Shown here piece after piece: positions 18,604-25,452 of a DNA stretch of 25,606 bases (position 1 is the first letter of the stretch; each line of letters starts with the position of its first letter). The notes beneath the pieces were generated by a model. The model had not been told where the DNA came from. It saw nothing but the letters and a program-made list of their open reading frames with translations, and did not search any database. Location of the stretch: NCBI RefSeq assembly GCF_009496285.1, contig NZ_WIJK01000026.1, positions 1 to 25,606 of the forward strand. Direction: 5' to 3'. The stretch is from Streptococcus mitis (lineage in GTDB: Bacteria; Bacillota; Bacilli; Lactobacillales; Streptococcaceae). The position numbers and the translations under genes were made by a program.

Positions 18604-19933
18604 TGTATACAGTCAAGAAAGTCAAGATTTGCACTATAGTCTGACTGAAGCTGGACTGTCTGATTTGGCTGTGGTTATTGAACCCGATGGATTTTTACCA
18701 GATGGAGTTGTCTCACCCTTCACCTATTATTTGGGTTATGACAGCGGTAAACCCTTGTACTTTAACCAAGTTCCTGTACCAGACTTTTGGGAGATTGCTG
18801 GGAATAATCAATTTGGAACCATCAATGACCTTAATCAAGAACGAGCAGTGATTCATTTTGCAGATGGCTTACAGGCTCGTTTGGTGAAAAAAGTCGAATG
18901 GAAAACACCAGCAGGTCGCATCTTCCAAGTGGATCACTATAATCGTTTTGGAGCTTGCTTTGCTAAGACTACCTTTGATGCTTCTGGCCAAGCTATCATG
19001 ACTTCTTATCGGAATGTAGATCAAAAAGAAGTTATTTTGGAAAACCATGTCACAGGTGATATTCTGCTGACCTTGGAAGGTCAAGGATTGCGCCATTTTT
19101 CTGGTCGAGTGGCCTTTATTATAGACTTCTTACAAGGTTTGAAAGTGAATCTTAACCACCTTCTCTTTAATACCCTATCTACCTCGTTTTTGACTTCCTT
19201 CCATTTCCCAGACAAATCAGGTCAGGATATTCTAGTTTGGCAAGAACCACTACATGATGGTATACCAGGAAATATGCAACTGATTTTGGAGAATGATCAG
19301 CTTCGAGCTAAGACCATTATCATTCCAGATTATGCGACTTATGAACGCGCTCTGCAATTGACGGATGAAAAATTCCATCATAAGTTTAGTCACCTAGGCT
19401 ATCATTATCACTTTAAGCGTGATAATTTTGTTCGTCCTGATGCCTTGATTGTGACCAATTCGGACCAACTAGAGCAAGTCGAAAAACTGGTGGAAAGTTT
19501 ACCAAGGGTTACTTTCCGAATAGCAGCAGTGACAGAGATGTCATCCAAGTTGCTGGATATGCTCCGCTATCCCAATGTCGTACTCTATCAAAATGCCAGT
19601 CCCCAAAAGATTCAGGAGCTTTATCAGTTATCAGATATCTATTTGGATATCAACTATGGGAATGAACTTCTCCAGGCTGTTCGTCAGGCTTTTGAACACA
19701 ACCAACTGGTCCTAGCTTTTGAGGAAACAGCCCATAATCGTCGCTATATTGCTCCAAATCATATTTTCGCTAAGGAAGCAGTTGACGACATGATTCACAC
19801 CATTGAGTTAGCTCTTTCTCATGTCAAAGAAATGGGACGAGCTCTGGGAGACCAAGGTTACCATGCCAATTATGTGGATCCAATCATGTATCAGGAGCGG
19901 ATGGAAACCATTTTAGGAGAAAGCCATGACTAA
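18587..19933 (+). CDS. gtfB: GtfB, acceptor-binding co-activator of GtfA
   Basis: 448 residues. GtfB stabilises GtfA and presents the adhesin substrate. The N-terminal half contains the extended beta-sheet domain (DUF1975 type). The C-terminal part (residues about 285-425) is a Rossmann-like lobe with YLDIN and LVLAFEETAH. This is the same module found as an add-on in the GT8 enzymes and the acetyltransferase upstream. The E-x7-E motif of active GT4 enzymes is not seen, consistent with a non-catalytic partner. AAGGAGG at 18574-18580, within gtfA, precedes ATG 18587. Confidence 0.94.
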   Translation: MIQLFDVYSQESQDLHYSLTEAGLSDLAVVIEPDGFLPDGVVSPFTYYLGYDSGKPLYFNQVPVPDFWEIAGNNQFGTINDLNQERAVIHFADGLQARLVKKVEWKTPAGRIFQVDHYNRFGACFAKTTFDASGQAIMTSYRNVDQKEVILENHVTGDILLTLEGQGLRHFSGRVAFIIDFLQGLKVNLNHLLFNTLSTSFLTSFHFPDKSGQDILVWQEPLHDGIPGNMQLILENDQLRAKTIIIPDYATYERALQLTDEKFHHKFSHLGYHYHFKRDNFVRPDALIVTNSDQLEQVEKLVESLPRVTFRIAAVTEMSSKLLDMLRYPNVVLYQNASPQKIQELYQLSDIYLDINYGNELLQAVRQAFEHNQLVLAFEETAHNRRYIAPNHIFAKEAVDDMIHTIELALSHVKEMGRALGDQGYHANYVDPIMYQERMETILGESHD

Positions 19934-20105
19934 AAAAGATCTATTTTATCAGGATGTTGAAGGTCGTATGGAAGAGATGAAACAAGAACCCATCAAAAAA
20001 GAAAAATCTACACGTGGTGAAAAAATCAGTAAAACATTCTCTTTCTTGTTGGGATTGATTATTTTGATAGGTTTGCTGTTTACTTTAATAGGGCTTTTGA
20101 GGTAG
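19926..20105 (+). CDS. asp4: Asp4, small membrane component of the accessory Sec channel
   Basis: 59 residues: MTKKDLFYQDVEGRM..., a charged N-terminal half then one membrane helix at about 37-58 (FSFLLGLIILIGLLFTLIGL). Asp4 is thought to play the SecE role in the SecY2 channel. It overlaps the end of gtfB by 8 bases and has TTTTAGGAGA just upstream. The size matches S. gordonii Asp4 (about 60 residues). It is easily missed because it is so short. Confidence 0.92.
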   Translation: MTKKDLFYQDVEGRMEEMKQEPIKKEKSTRGEKISKTFSFLLGLIILIGLLFTLIGLLR

Positions 20106-20109
20106 TTAA

Positions 20110-20334
20110 ATGACTGAATTATTGATAATTTTAACCATTATTTTAGCTATTTCCTTAATCCTCCTTGTGACTATTCAACCAAGGCAAACTCAAATCTTTT
20201 CTACTGATGCAACCAGCAATATCGGAAAGCCAAGTTATTGGCAAAGTAATACGCTTGTTAAAGTCTTAACCTTGCTTGTTAGCTTAGCCTTGTTTGTGAT
20301 GCTTATCCTCTTTATGGCCTTAACTTTTGCGTAA
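20110..20334 (+). CDS. asp5: Asp5, SecG-like membrane component
   Basis: 74 residues with two membrane helices, about 3-22 and 49-72, joined by a short polar loop containing GKPSYWQSN. This is the SecG layout, and Asp5 is the SecG-like subunit of the accessory system. The gene starts 4 bases after the asp4 stop and closes the accessory Sec cluster. Confidence 0.92.
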   Translation: MTELLIILTIILAISLILLVTIQPRQTQIFSTDATSNIGKPSYWQSNTLVKVLTLLVSLALFVMLILFMALTFA

Positions 20335-20500
20335 GCTTTGATTTCTGGCGAGAATGATTGACTTTAAAAGTGATTATTTAAAGAAATTTAACTTTTAGGA
20401 GAATATTTTAAGAAAACTTTTAGGAATCTAGCTTATACTATAAGCATAAGTTAAGAAGACCTTAACTTTAACTCCTAAAAATTTTTCATAATAATCTCCC
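20335..20500 (+). other. Hairpin-rich untranslated region after asp5
   Basis: No gene. Several helices can form: CTTTAAA/TTTAAAG (20362-20383), GCTTAT-ACT-ATAAGC (20431-20445), AAGTTAAG/CTTAACTT (20448-20468), and an outer stem TTTTAGGA (20418-20425) with TCCTAAAA (20473-20480) that encloses the last two in a three-way-junction shape. A second copy of ACTTTTAGGA at 20391-20400 could compete for the same right arm. Confidence 0.45.
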
Positions 20501-20504
20501 TATA

Positions 20505-20537
20505 AAATAAAGTCGCCCAATCAGGCGGCTTATTTTT
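20505..20537 (+). terminator. Terminator after the accessory Sec cluster
   Basis: Stem AGTCGCC / GGCGGCT with one G-T pair around CAATCA, followed by TATTTTT. An A-rich run stands on the left side. Confidence 0.8.
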
Positions 20538-20543
20538 GTACTA

Positions 20544-20648
20544 ATACTCAATGAAAATCAAAGAGCAAACTAGGAAGCTAGCCGCAGGCTGTACTTGAGT
20601 ACGGCAAGGGGACGATGACGTGGTTTGAATTTGATTTTCGAAGAGTAT
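20544..20648 (-). repeat. BOX element (boxA-boxC, no boxB), inverted
   Basis: Reads ATACTCAATGAAAATCAAAG at the left and TTTTCGAAGAGTAT at the right, the reverse orientation of the copies near the window start. 105 bp. It ends about 18 bases before the rsuA promoter motif, so it forms that gene's upstream flank. Confidence 0.85.
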
Positions 20649-20665
20649 AAGATTAATATTTTTCA

Positions 20666-20674
20666 TGGTATAAT
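20666..20674 (+). promoter_or_regulatory. Extended -10 promoter of rsuA
   Basis: TGGTATAAT, an extended -10 with a perfect TATAAT at 20669-20674; no good -35. Only six bases separate it from the ATG at 20681, so the transcript should begin at or next to the start codon. There is no ribosome site in between. Confidence 0.7.
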
Positions 20675-20680
20675 ATCTTT

Positions 20681-21403
20681 ATGAGATTAGATAAATTTTT
20701 AGTTGCCTGCGCTGTCGGGAGTCGGACTGAGGTTAAAAACTTTCTAAAGGCAGGGCGCGTGACGGTCAATGGTAAAAAGGAAAAATCTGCCAAGCTACAA
20801 ATCAATGAAGAGACAGACGAGATTTGTTTTGACGGGCAAAAGCTAGAGTACGAGGAGTTTGTTTACTATATGATGAACAAGCCCCAGGGGGTTATCTCAG
20901 CGACTGAAGATCCTAAACATAAGACTGTGTTGGATTTGTTAGATGATTTAGCTCGATCAAAGGAAGTTTTCCCAGTGGGACGTTTGGATATCGACACGCA
21001 TGGACTCCTACTCTTGACCAATGATGGCCAACTGGCTCATGCTCTTCTTTCTCCTAAACGTCATGTGGATAAGACTTATCTGGCACAGGTCAAGGGAATC
21101 ATGACGGATGAAGACATTGAGACATTTGCACAAGGGATTCCGCTAAAAGACTTTACCTGTAAGCCTGCCAAACTGGAGCTTGTGGCTCTTGATAGAGAAA
21201 AAAACCAAAGTCTAGTTCGTGTGACTATTGCCGAGGGGAAATTCCATCAGGTTAAACGCATGGTAGCCTACTGTGGCAAGGAAGTGATGGACTTGCAACG
21301 TCTGACCATGGGAACTTTGACCTTGGATGAGGATTTGAAACGTGGAGAATGGCGTCGCTTGGCCAAAGAGGAATTAGAAGGCTTGCTCGAAAGTGTTAGG
21401 TAA
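20681..21403 (+). CDS. rsuA: RsuA-type ribosomal RNA pseudouridine synthase
   Basis: 240 residues. N-terminal S4 RNA-binding domain (MRLDKFLVACAVGSR), then the RsuA/RluB/RluE catalytic domain with GRLDIDTHGLLLLTNDG, catalytic Asp103. The HVDKTYLAQVKG and PAKLELV segments fit RsuA, which modifies one uridine in 16S rRNA, better than RluB. This is a housekeeping gene unrelated to the adhesin system. It likely uses a leaderless message. It has its own terminator. Confidence 0.85.
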   Translation: MRLDKFLVACAVGSRTEVKNFLKAGRVTVNGKKEKSAKLQINEETDEICFDGQKLEYEEFVYYMMNKPQGVISATEDPKHKTVLDLLDDLARSKEVFPVGRLDIDTHGLLLLTNDGQLAHALLSPKRHVDKTYLAQVKGIMTDEDIETFAQGIPLKDFTCKPAKLELVALDREKNQSLVRVTIAEGKFHQVKRMVAYCGKEVMDLQRLTMGTLTLDEDLKRGEWRRLAKEELEGLLESVR

Positions 21404-21417
21404 ACTGTGGAATCTTT

Positions 21418-21457
21418 GAAAAAGGTGAGGAAAATATCCTTGCCTTTTTCAGTTTTT
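21418..21457 (+). terminator. Terminator of rsuA
   Basis: GAAAAAGG...AGGA pairs with TCCT...CCTTTTTC (21418-21450) with a two-base mismatch inside the stem, followed by TTTTT at 21453-21457. Confidence 0.75.
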
Positions 21458-21459
21458 GG

Positions 21460-21487
21460 TTGCTTCCTTTGTGAAAAGAGTTATAAT
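21460..21487 (+). promoter_or_regulatory. Promoter of pepC
   Basis: TTGCTT (21460-21465), 16-base spacer, TATAAT (21482-21487). The transcript would start near 21494, just ahead of AAAGGAGG (21501-21508). Confidence 0.7.
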
Positions 21488-21513
21488 AGACTGTAGAATA
21501 AAAGGAGGATTTT

Positions 21514-22848
21514 ATGAACGCGATTCAAGAATCATTTACAGATAAATTATTTGCCAACTATGAAGCAAATGTCAAATACCAAGCTATCGAAAATGCTGCC
21601 AGCCACAATGGAATTTTTGCAGCCCTTGAGCGTCGTCAAAGCCATGTAGATAACACACCTGTTTTCTCACTTGATTTGACTAAGGACAAGGTTACTAACC
21701 AGAAGGCTTCTGGTCGTTGCTGGATGTTTGCAGCCCTCAATACCTTCCGTCACAAACTCATCTCTCAATACAAACTTGAAAACTTTGAATTGTCACAAGC
21801 CCACACATTTTTCTGGGACAAGTATGAAAAATCAAACTGGTTCTTGGAGCAAGTCATTGCGACTGCAGACCAAGAATTGACAAGCCGTAAGGTTAGCTTC
21901 CTACTCCAAACTCCACAACAAGATGGTGGTCAATGGGATATGGTTGTAGCTCTCTTTGAAAAATATGGTGTTGTTCCTAAGTCTGTTTATCCAGAGTCTG
22001 TTTCATCTAGCAGCAGCCGTGAGCTCAATGCAATCCTTAACAAATTGCTTCGTCAAGATGCTCAAATCTTGCGTGACCTCTTGGCTTCAGGTGCTGACCA
22101 AGCGACTGTTCAAGCTAAGAAAGAAGACCTCTTGCAAGAAATCTTTAACTTCCTTGCCATGTCACTAGGACTTCCACCACGTCAATTTGACTTTGCTTAT
22201 CGTGATAAGGACAACAACTACCAAAGCGAAAAAGGCATCACTCCACAAGAGTTTTACAAGAAATATGTCGACCTTCCATTAGAAGACTACGTTTCTGTGA
22301 TCAATGCTCCAACTGCTGATAAACCTTACGGTAAATCTTACACAGTTGAGATGTTGGGAAATGTGGTTGGTAGCCGTGCAGTTCGTTACATTAACGTACC
22401 GATGGAACGCTTGAAAGAATTGGCCATTGCCCAAATGCAAACAGGAGAAACTGTCTGGTTTGGTTCTGATGTCGGCCAGCTCAGCAACCGTAAAGCAGGA
22501 ATCCTTGCGACAGATGTTTATGACTTTGAATCAAGCATGGATATTCAACTCACTCAAGACAAGGCTGGACGTTTGGACTACAGCGAAAGCTTGATGACCC
22601 ACGCTATGGTCTTGACAGGTGTTGATTTGGATGAAAATAGTAAATCAACTAAGTGGAAAGTTGAAAACTCATGGGGAGATAAAGTAGGTACAGATGGTTA
22701 CTTTGTTGCCTCAGACGCTTGGATGGACGAATACACTTACCAAATCGTTGTTCGTAAAGAATTACTAACAGCAGAAGAACGAGCTGCTTATGAAGCAGAA
22801 CCAATCGTACTTGCACCATGGGATCCAATGGGTGCCTTGGCAGAATAA
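21514..22848 (+). CDS. pepC: Aminopeptidase C (bleomycin hydrolase family)
   Basis: 444 residues, the usual length for PepC, a cytoplasmic cysteine aminopeptidase of family C1B that trims amino acids from peptides. The catalytic set is Cys69 in GRCWMFAA, His363 in MTHAMVLTG and Asn385 in VENSWGD. A strong AAAGGAGG precedes ATG 21514. Codon use is the optimised kind of a well-expressed housekeeping gene, unlike the AT-rich glycosyltransferase genes at the left of the window. Monocistronic, judging by its own promoter and the hairpin behind it. Confidence 0.96.
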   Translation: MNAIQESFTDKLFANYEANVKYQAIENAASHNGIFAALERRQSHVDNTPVFSLDLTKDKVTNQKASGRCWMFAALNTFRHKLISQYKLENFELSQAHTFFWDKYEKSNWFLEQVIATADQELTSRKVSFLLQTPQQDGGQWDMVVALFEKYGVVPKSVYPESVSSSSSRELNAILNKLLRQDAQILRDLLASGADQATVQAKKEDLLQEIFNFLAMSLGLPPRQFDFAYRDKDNNYQSEKGITPQEFYKKYVDLPLEDYVSVINAPTADKPYGKSYTVEMLGNVVGSRAVRYINVPMERLKELAIAQMQTGETVWFGSDVGQLSNRKAGILATDVYDFESSMDIQLTQDKAGRLDYSESLMTHAMVLTGVDLDENSKSTKWKVENSWGDKVGTDGYFVASDAWMDEYTYQIVVRKELLTAEERAAYEAEPIVLAPWDPMGALAE

Positions 22849-22868
22849 ATGAGATATAAAAAGAATGT

Positions 22869-23025
22869 TTCTATAATTTTTAGGGTTGGTGGAAATTTTC
22901 CACCAACCCTATTTTAGTGTATACAAAAAGGCCAACATCCATTATATTAAAAGCGCTTAAACCTAAAACAAAAGGGTGATGACCATATGAACAATATACT
23001 AGAAGCTACGCTACAAATCAAAGAT
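22869..23025 (+). repeat. 157-bp direct repeat, copy 1 (insertion-sequence left part)
   Basis: Matches 24179-24335 at about 152 of 157 positions by eye. It contains a strong hairpin (22882-22910) and the first 13 codons of a transposase frame starting at ATG 22987 (MNNILEATLQIKD). The two copies diverge abruptly after AAAGAT. Confidence 0.85.
22882..22914 (+). terminator. Hairpin behind pepC, carried by the repeat
   Basis: AGGGTTGGTGGAAA pairs with TTTTCCACCAACCCT almost without a loop, followed by ATTTT. It may end the pepC transcript from the left and IS transcripts from the right. The same hairpin with one changed base recurs at 24192-24220. Confidence 0.7.
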
Positions 23026-23290
23026 AAAAACATTATTTGGGATAATAAAGTTCAAGAGAAGATATTTAAAAAGAGAAAATCTTTTGACTTACTTGCCATA
23101 TATTCAAAATACTTGTGAGTATCCAACTAGAACAAATGGCCCTATTGAAGGAATAAATAATAAAATAAAAGTGCTTAAAAGAAATGCCTACGGCTTTAGA
23201 AACTATTACCATTTTAGAAATAGGATTATTTTAATAACAAAAATGTTTGGCCCAAAACAAAAAGGAATTAAGCAACAATTAGTTGCTTAA
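22987..23290 (+). pseudogene. Deleted ISL3-family transposase
   Basis: The N-terminal remnant runs from ATG 22987 to TGA 23116-23118 (43 codons; MNNILEATLQIKDKNIIWDN...). The C-terminal remnant is in another frame, to TAA at 23288-23290, and contains TNGPIEGINNKIK and RNAYGFRNYYHFRNRI, the hallmark end of ISL3 (IS1167-like) transposases. Most of the roughly 400-residue enzyme, including its catalytic acids, is missing. The joint is near 23065-23085. It cannot be active. Confidence 0.85.
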
Positions 23291-23306
23291 TCCCTTCCTA
23301 AATTTC

Positions 23307-23333
23307 TTCATCAACACTATTTACCAAAGAGCC
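23307..23333 (-). mobile_element. ISL3-type terminal inverted repeat
   Basis: Reads, on the minus strand, GGCTCTTTGGTAAATAGTGT and onward, the end sequence of IS1167-like elements. It stands right after the transposase remnant, and a near-identical end occurs at 25453-25479. Confidence 0.7.
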
Positions 23334-23461
23334 CTTTTTTAGTGCTCAAAATAGCACTCAATTTTAAATGGATTTGGTGTTCAAAAAATATAATCAAATG
23401 CAACAAACTAATTTCATTTTTAATAGGCACAATTAATTTTAGAAGATAGTACGAAAAAATA

Positions 23462-23490
23462 TTGACTATTTTCTTTAGAATGTGTAAAAT
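23462..23490 (+). promoter_or_regulatory. Promoter of the DUF4230-like gene
   Basis: TTGACT (23462-23467), 17-base spacer, TAAAAT (23485-23490). Transcription should start near 23497, ahead of GTGAGG at about 23509-23514. Confidence 0.65.
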
Positions 23491-23524
23491 TTAGATAGAT
23501 TATTTAAAGTGAGGTTTTTTTATC

Positions 23525-24130
23525 TTGTCTATATTAAAGAAGAAAGTTAATATGTTTAGTGTACTATTGAATGTGGTATTAATAGCTATTATAGCTATTG
23601 GAGTGCTATTTTTCTTACCTAAGGAACATAAATCAGAAGTCAAATCGTCAATTAATATCGAAAGTATTGAAAAAGTGAATGAAGTTGTATTTTTGAATGC
23701 GGGAATTAATGAAATTATTTCTGAAACAAAAACAACTCAAGTTTTTGGGTTTGATGTGCCGTTCTCTAAAAAAGCAGCATTAGTAATTTTAAATTATAAA
23801 GCTAAATTTGGAATTAAAAGTAGTGTAAAGGTTGAACAAATAAGCGAAAAAGAATATAAGGTTATTGTTCCAAAATTGGAAGTAATTGGTGTTGAACTTT
23901 CAAAAGATAATCCTTATGATTTATATGATAGTCATGGAGAGTTATTAAGTGGAACTACAGAAGATATTGATACTGGGAAATTGGTCGCTAACCAACTTTC
24001 TAGTGATAAACAAGCAGAGTATTTAGATAAATTTAAGAGTGAAATTAAAGAATCTGCAATCAATTATTATAAAACAATATTTTCTTCAATGGATTCTGAA
24101 GTAAAAGTAACTATAGAATTTACAGAATAA
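23525..24130 (+). CDS. Membrane-anchored DUF4230-like protein
   Basis: 201 residues from TTG 23525; ATG 23552 (residue 10) is a possible alternative start. One membrane helix at about residues 11-30 (FSVLLNVVLIAIIAIGVLFF), preceded by KKK, so the rest faces outside. The soluble part has FGFDVPFSKKAALVILNYKAKFGI followed by YKVIVPKLEVI, which resembles DUF4230 proteins (small anchored proteins of unknown function). It has its own promoter and terminator and lies between two insertion-sequence fragments, so it may have arrived with them. Very AT-rich. No function can be assigned. Confidence 0.75.
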   Translation: MSILKKKVNMFSVLLNVVLIAIIAIGVLFFLPKEHKSEVKSSINIESIEKVNEVVFLNAGINEIISETKTTQVFGFDVPFSKKAALVILNYKAKFGIKSSVKVEQISEKEYKVIVPKLEVIGVELSKDNPYDLYDSHGELLSGTTEDIDTGKLVANQLSSDKQAEYLDKFKSEIKESAINYYKTIFSSMDSEVKVTIEFTE

Positions 24131-24140
24131 TTTTTGAAAT

Positions 24141-24175
24141 ACAAAACCCTGGCCATCTCTGGTCAGGGTTTTGTG
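24141..24175 (+). terminator. Terminator of the DUF4230-like gene
   Basis: ACAAAACCCTG pairs with CAGGGTTTTGT, with inner CCA/TGG pairs around TCTC. Symmetric A- and T-runs suggest it works in both directions. Confidence 0.8.
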
Positions 24176-24178
24176 TGG

Positions 24179-24335
24179 TTCTATAATTTTTAGGGTTGAT
24201 GGAAATTTTCCACCAACCCTATTTTAGTGTATACAAAAAGGCCAACATCCATTATATTAAAAGCGCTGAAACCTAAAACAAAAGAATGATGACCATATGA
24301 ACAATATACTAGAAGCTACACTACAAATCAAAGAT
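24179..24335 (+). repeat. 157-bp direct repeat, copy 2
   Basis: Second copy of 22869-23025, offset exactly 1310 bases, with five differences that I can see. It carries the hairpin and the first 13 transposase codons (ATG 24297), after which it runs into unrelated coding sequence. Confidence 0.85.
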
Positions 24336-24718
24336 GCACACAATGAAGGTGTTACATTCCATTTCTTAGAGAATATTAAAGAAGTATTGCGTGATGAGAG
24401 TGGGAAAGTAACTGGTGTAAAGGTTATTACAATGGAACTTGGTGAATCAGATGAAAGTGGAAGAAGATCAACGCATGAAGTGGCAGGTAGTGAACATATT
24501 ATTCCATGTGACCTTGTCGTTGCAGCAATTGAACAAAAGTAGACTTTAGTGTTCTAGATGAAAGGTAAAAATTTGACTTTCGGTCAACATCAGAATACAA
24601 TAGAAATGAACTAATAACAGGGGATGCATATTTAGGTCCTCAATCTATCGCAACCGCAATTAAAGGCGGGTGAGAAGTTGCGACAGAAGTACATGAATCG
24701 TTTAAAGAAAACACATAA
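24297..24718 (+). pseudogene. Chimera: transposase start joined to decayed GltD-like oxidoreductase
   Basis: The first 13 codons (24297-24335) are the transposase start from the repeat. They run in frame into VTFHFLENIKEVL, GKVTGVKVITMELGE and a PCDLVVAAIEQK end (stop at 24540-24542), which match the C-terminal region of glutamate synthase small chain / related NAD(P)H-FAD oxidoreductases. After a frame change the family's last segment follows: NELITGDAYLGPQSIATAIKGG, then TGA (24671-24673) where Arg is expected, then EVATEVHESFKENT and TAA. The FAD-binding front half is missing. A dead remnant of a foreign gene. Confidence 0.7.
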
Positions 24719-24817
24719 ATAACTTGTGGTGCCTTTCGTTTTTTTACTGGGAAAATTAAGGAACTATAGTTATAAATCCTTAAAGATATTAATATATTAA
24801 CATGCGTATATTTGTAG

Positions 24818-25300
24818 GAAGAAGGTTATGTCATCTATAGTTGTACTTCTGACGATAAGGTTGTTCGTGTACCAAAGGAAATTAAAGGTAAACCTGTTAT
24901 CGCAATTGGAGAACGTGGTCTTGCGAACTTGAAACATTGTGAGGCAATCGTTTTACCAGATACAGTACGATATATTGGAAAAGGTGCGTTTACGATTGAC
25001 AATAAGTTAAAGTATGTCCACTTTGGTAAGTCAATAGAAACAGTAGAAGATGATGTTTTCAACTCTGACAGTTCATTAGAATCAGTTGTATTCCCAGAAG
25101 GAACAAAGAGTATTGGAACATTAGTATTCTGGGGGACATCATCAATTAAATCTATTACAATTCCAGCAAGTGTAACAGAAATTACAGAATACTTCTATTT
25201 TGTGGATAACTGTAACCCAGATGTAGAAATCCATACACCTAAGGGATCAAAGGCAGAAGAAGTAGCTAAAGCAATGCAACTTAAAGTAGTAAATGACTAA
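24818..25300 (+). pseudogene. Leucine-rich-repeat (BspA/LRR_5-type) protein, C-terminal fragment
   Basis: Open frame from after TAG 24815-24817 to TAA 25298-25300: EEGYVIYSC, then repeats of the pattern VLPDTVRYIGKGAF, VHFGKSIETVEDDVF, VFPEGTKSIGTLVF, ITIPASVTEITEYF, and an end with IHTPKGSKAEEVAKAM. This is typical of surface proteins with LRR_5 repeats, whose last unit often looks like this. No start codon with a ribosome site is seen and the signal peptide and front are missing, so I call it a fragment. Confidence 0.75.
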
Positions 25301-25311
25301 AGGGGAATAGT

Positions 25312-25359
25312 ATGAACAAAAAATTACTATCAGGCTTAGGGACTGACCCCAAAAAGTGA
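25312..25359 (+). pseudogene. Stub of a gene cut off by insertion-sequence DNA
   Basis: ATG 25312 with AGGGG at 25301-25305 opens MNKKLLSGLG, which looks like the start of a signal peptide. From about 25341 the sequence becomes GACTGACCCCAAAAAGTGAG, which looks like an insertion-sequence end, and the frame stops at 25357-25359. The rest of the gene is gone. It may have formed a pair with the leucine-rich-repeat gene just before it. Confidence 0.5.
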
Positions 25360-25380
25360 GAATTTAATAAAAACACCCTA

Positions 25381-25444
25381 GGGCTACCGTCTTCGGTATC
25401 CAACCGGAGACAGGTAGTCCAATTTTTGTTGGATTCTTTTTTCA
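25381..25444 (+). terminator. Long hairpin overlapping a terminator hairpin
   Basis: Hairpin 1: GGGCTACC-GTCTTCGG (25381-25396) pairs with CCGGAGAC, a bulged A, then GGTAGTCC (25404-25420). Hairpin 2: TCCAA (25418-25422) pairs with TTGGA (25429-25433), then a T-rich run to 25444. The two share TCC, so they cannot fully form together. Confidence 0.55.
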
Positions 25445-25452
25445 TTAGGTTC

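Noticed and set aside
21956..22168. 70-residue plus-strand frame inside pepC
   Set aside because: It is out of frame with the catalytic residues of pepC, composed of low-complexity Leu/Ser/Lys, and has no independent signals.
24929..25300. Independent leucine-rich-repeat gene starting with TTG at 24929
   Set aside because: Repeat-type sequence continues upstream in the same frame to 24818, and no ribosome site stands before the TTG. It is an inner codon of a truncated gene.
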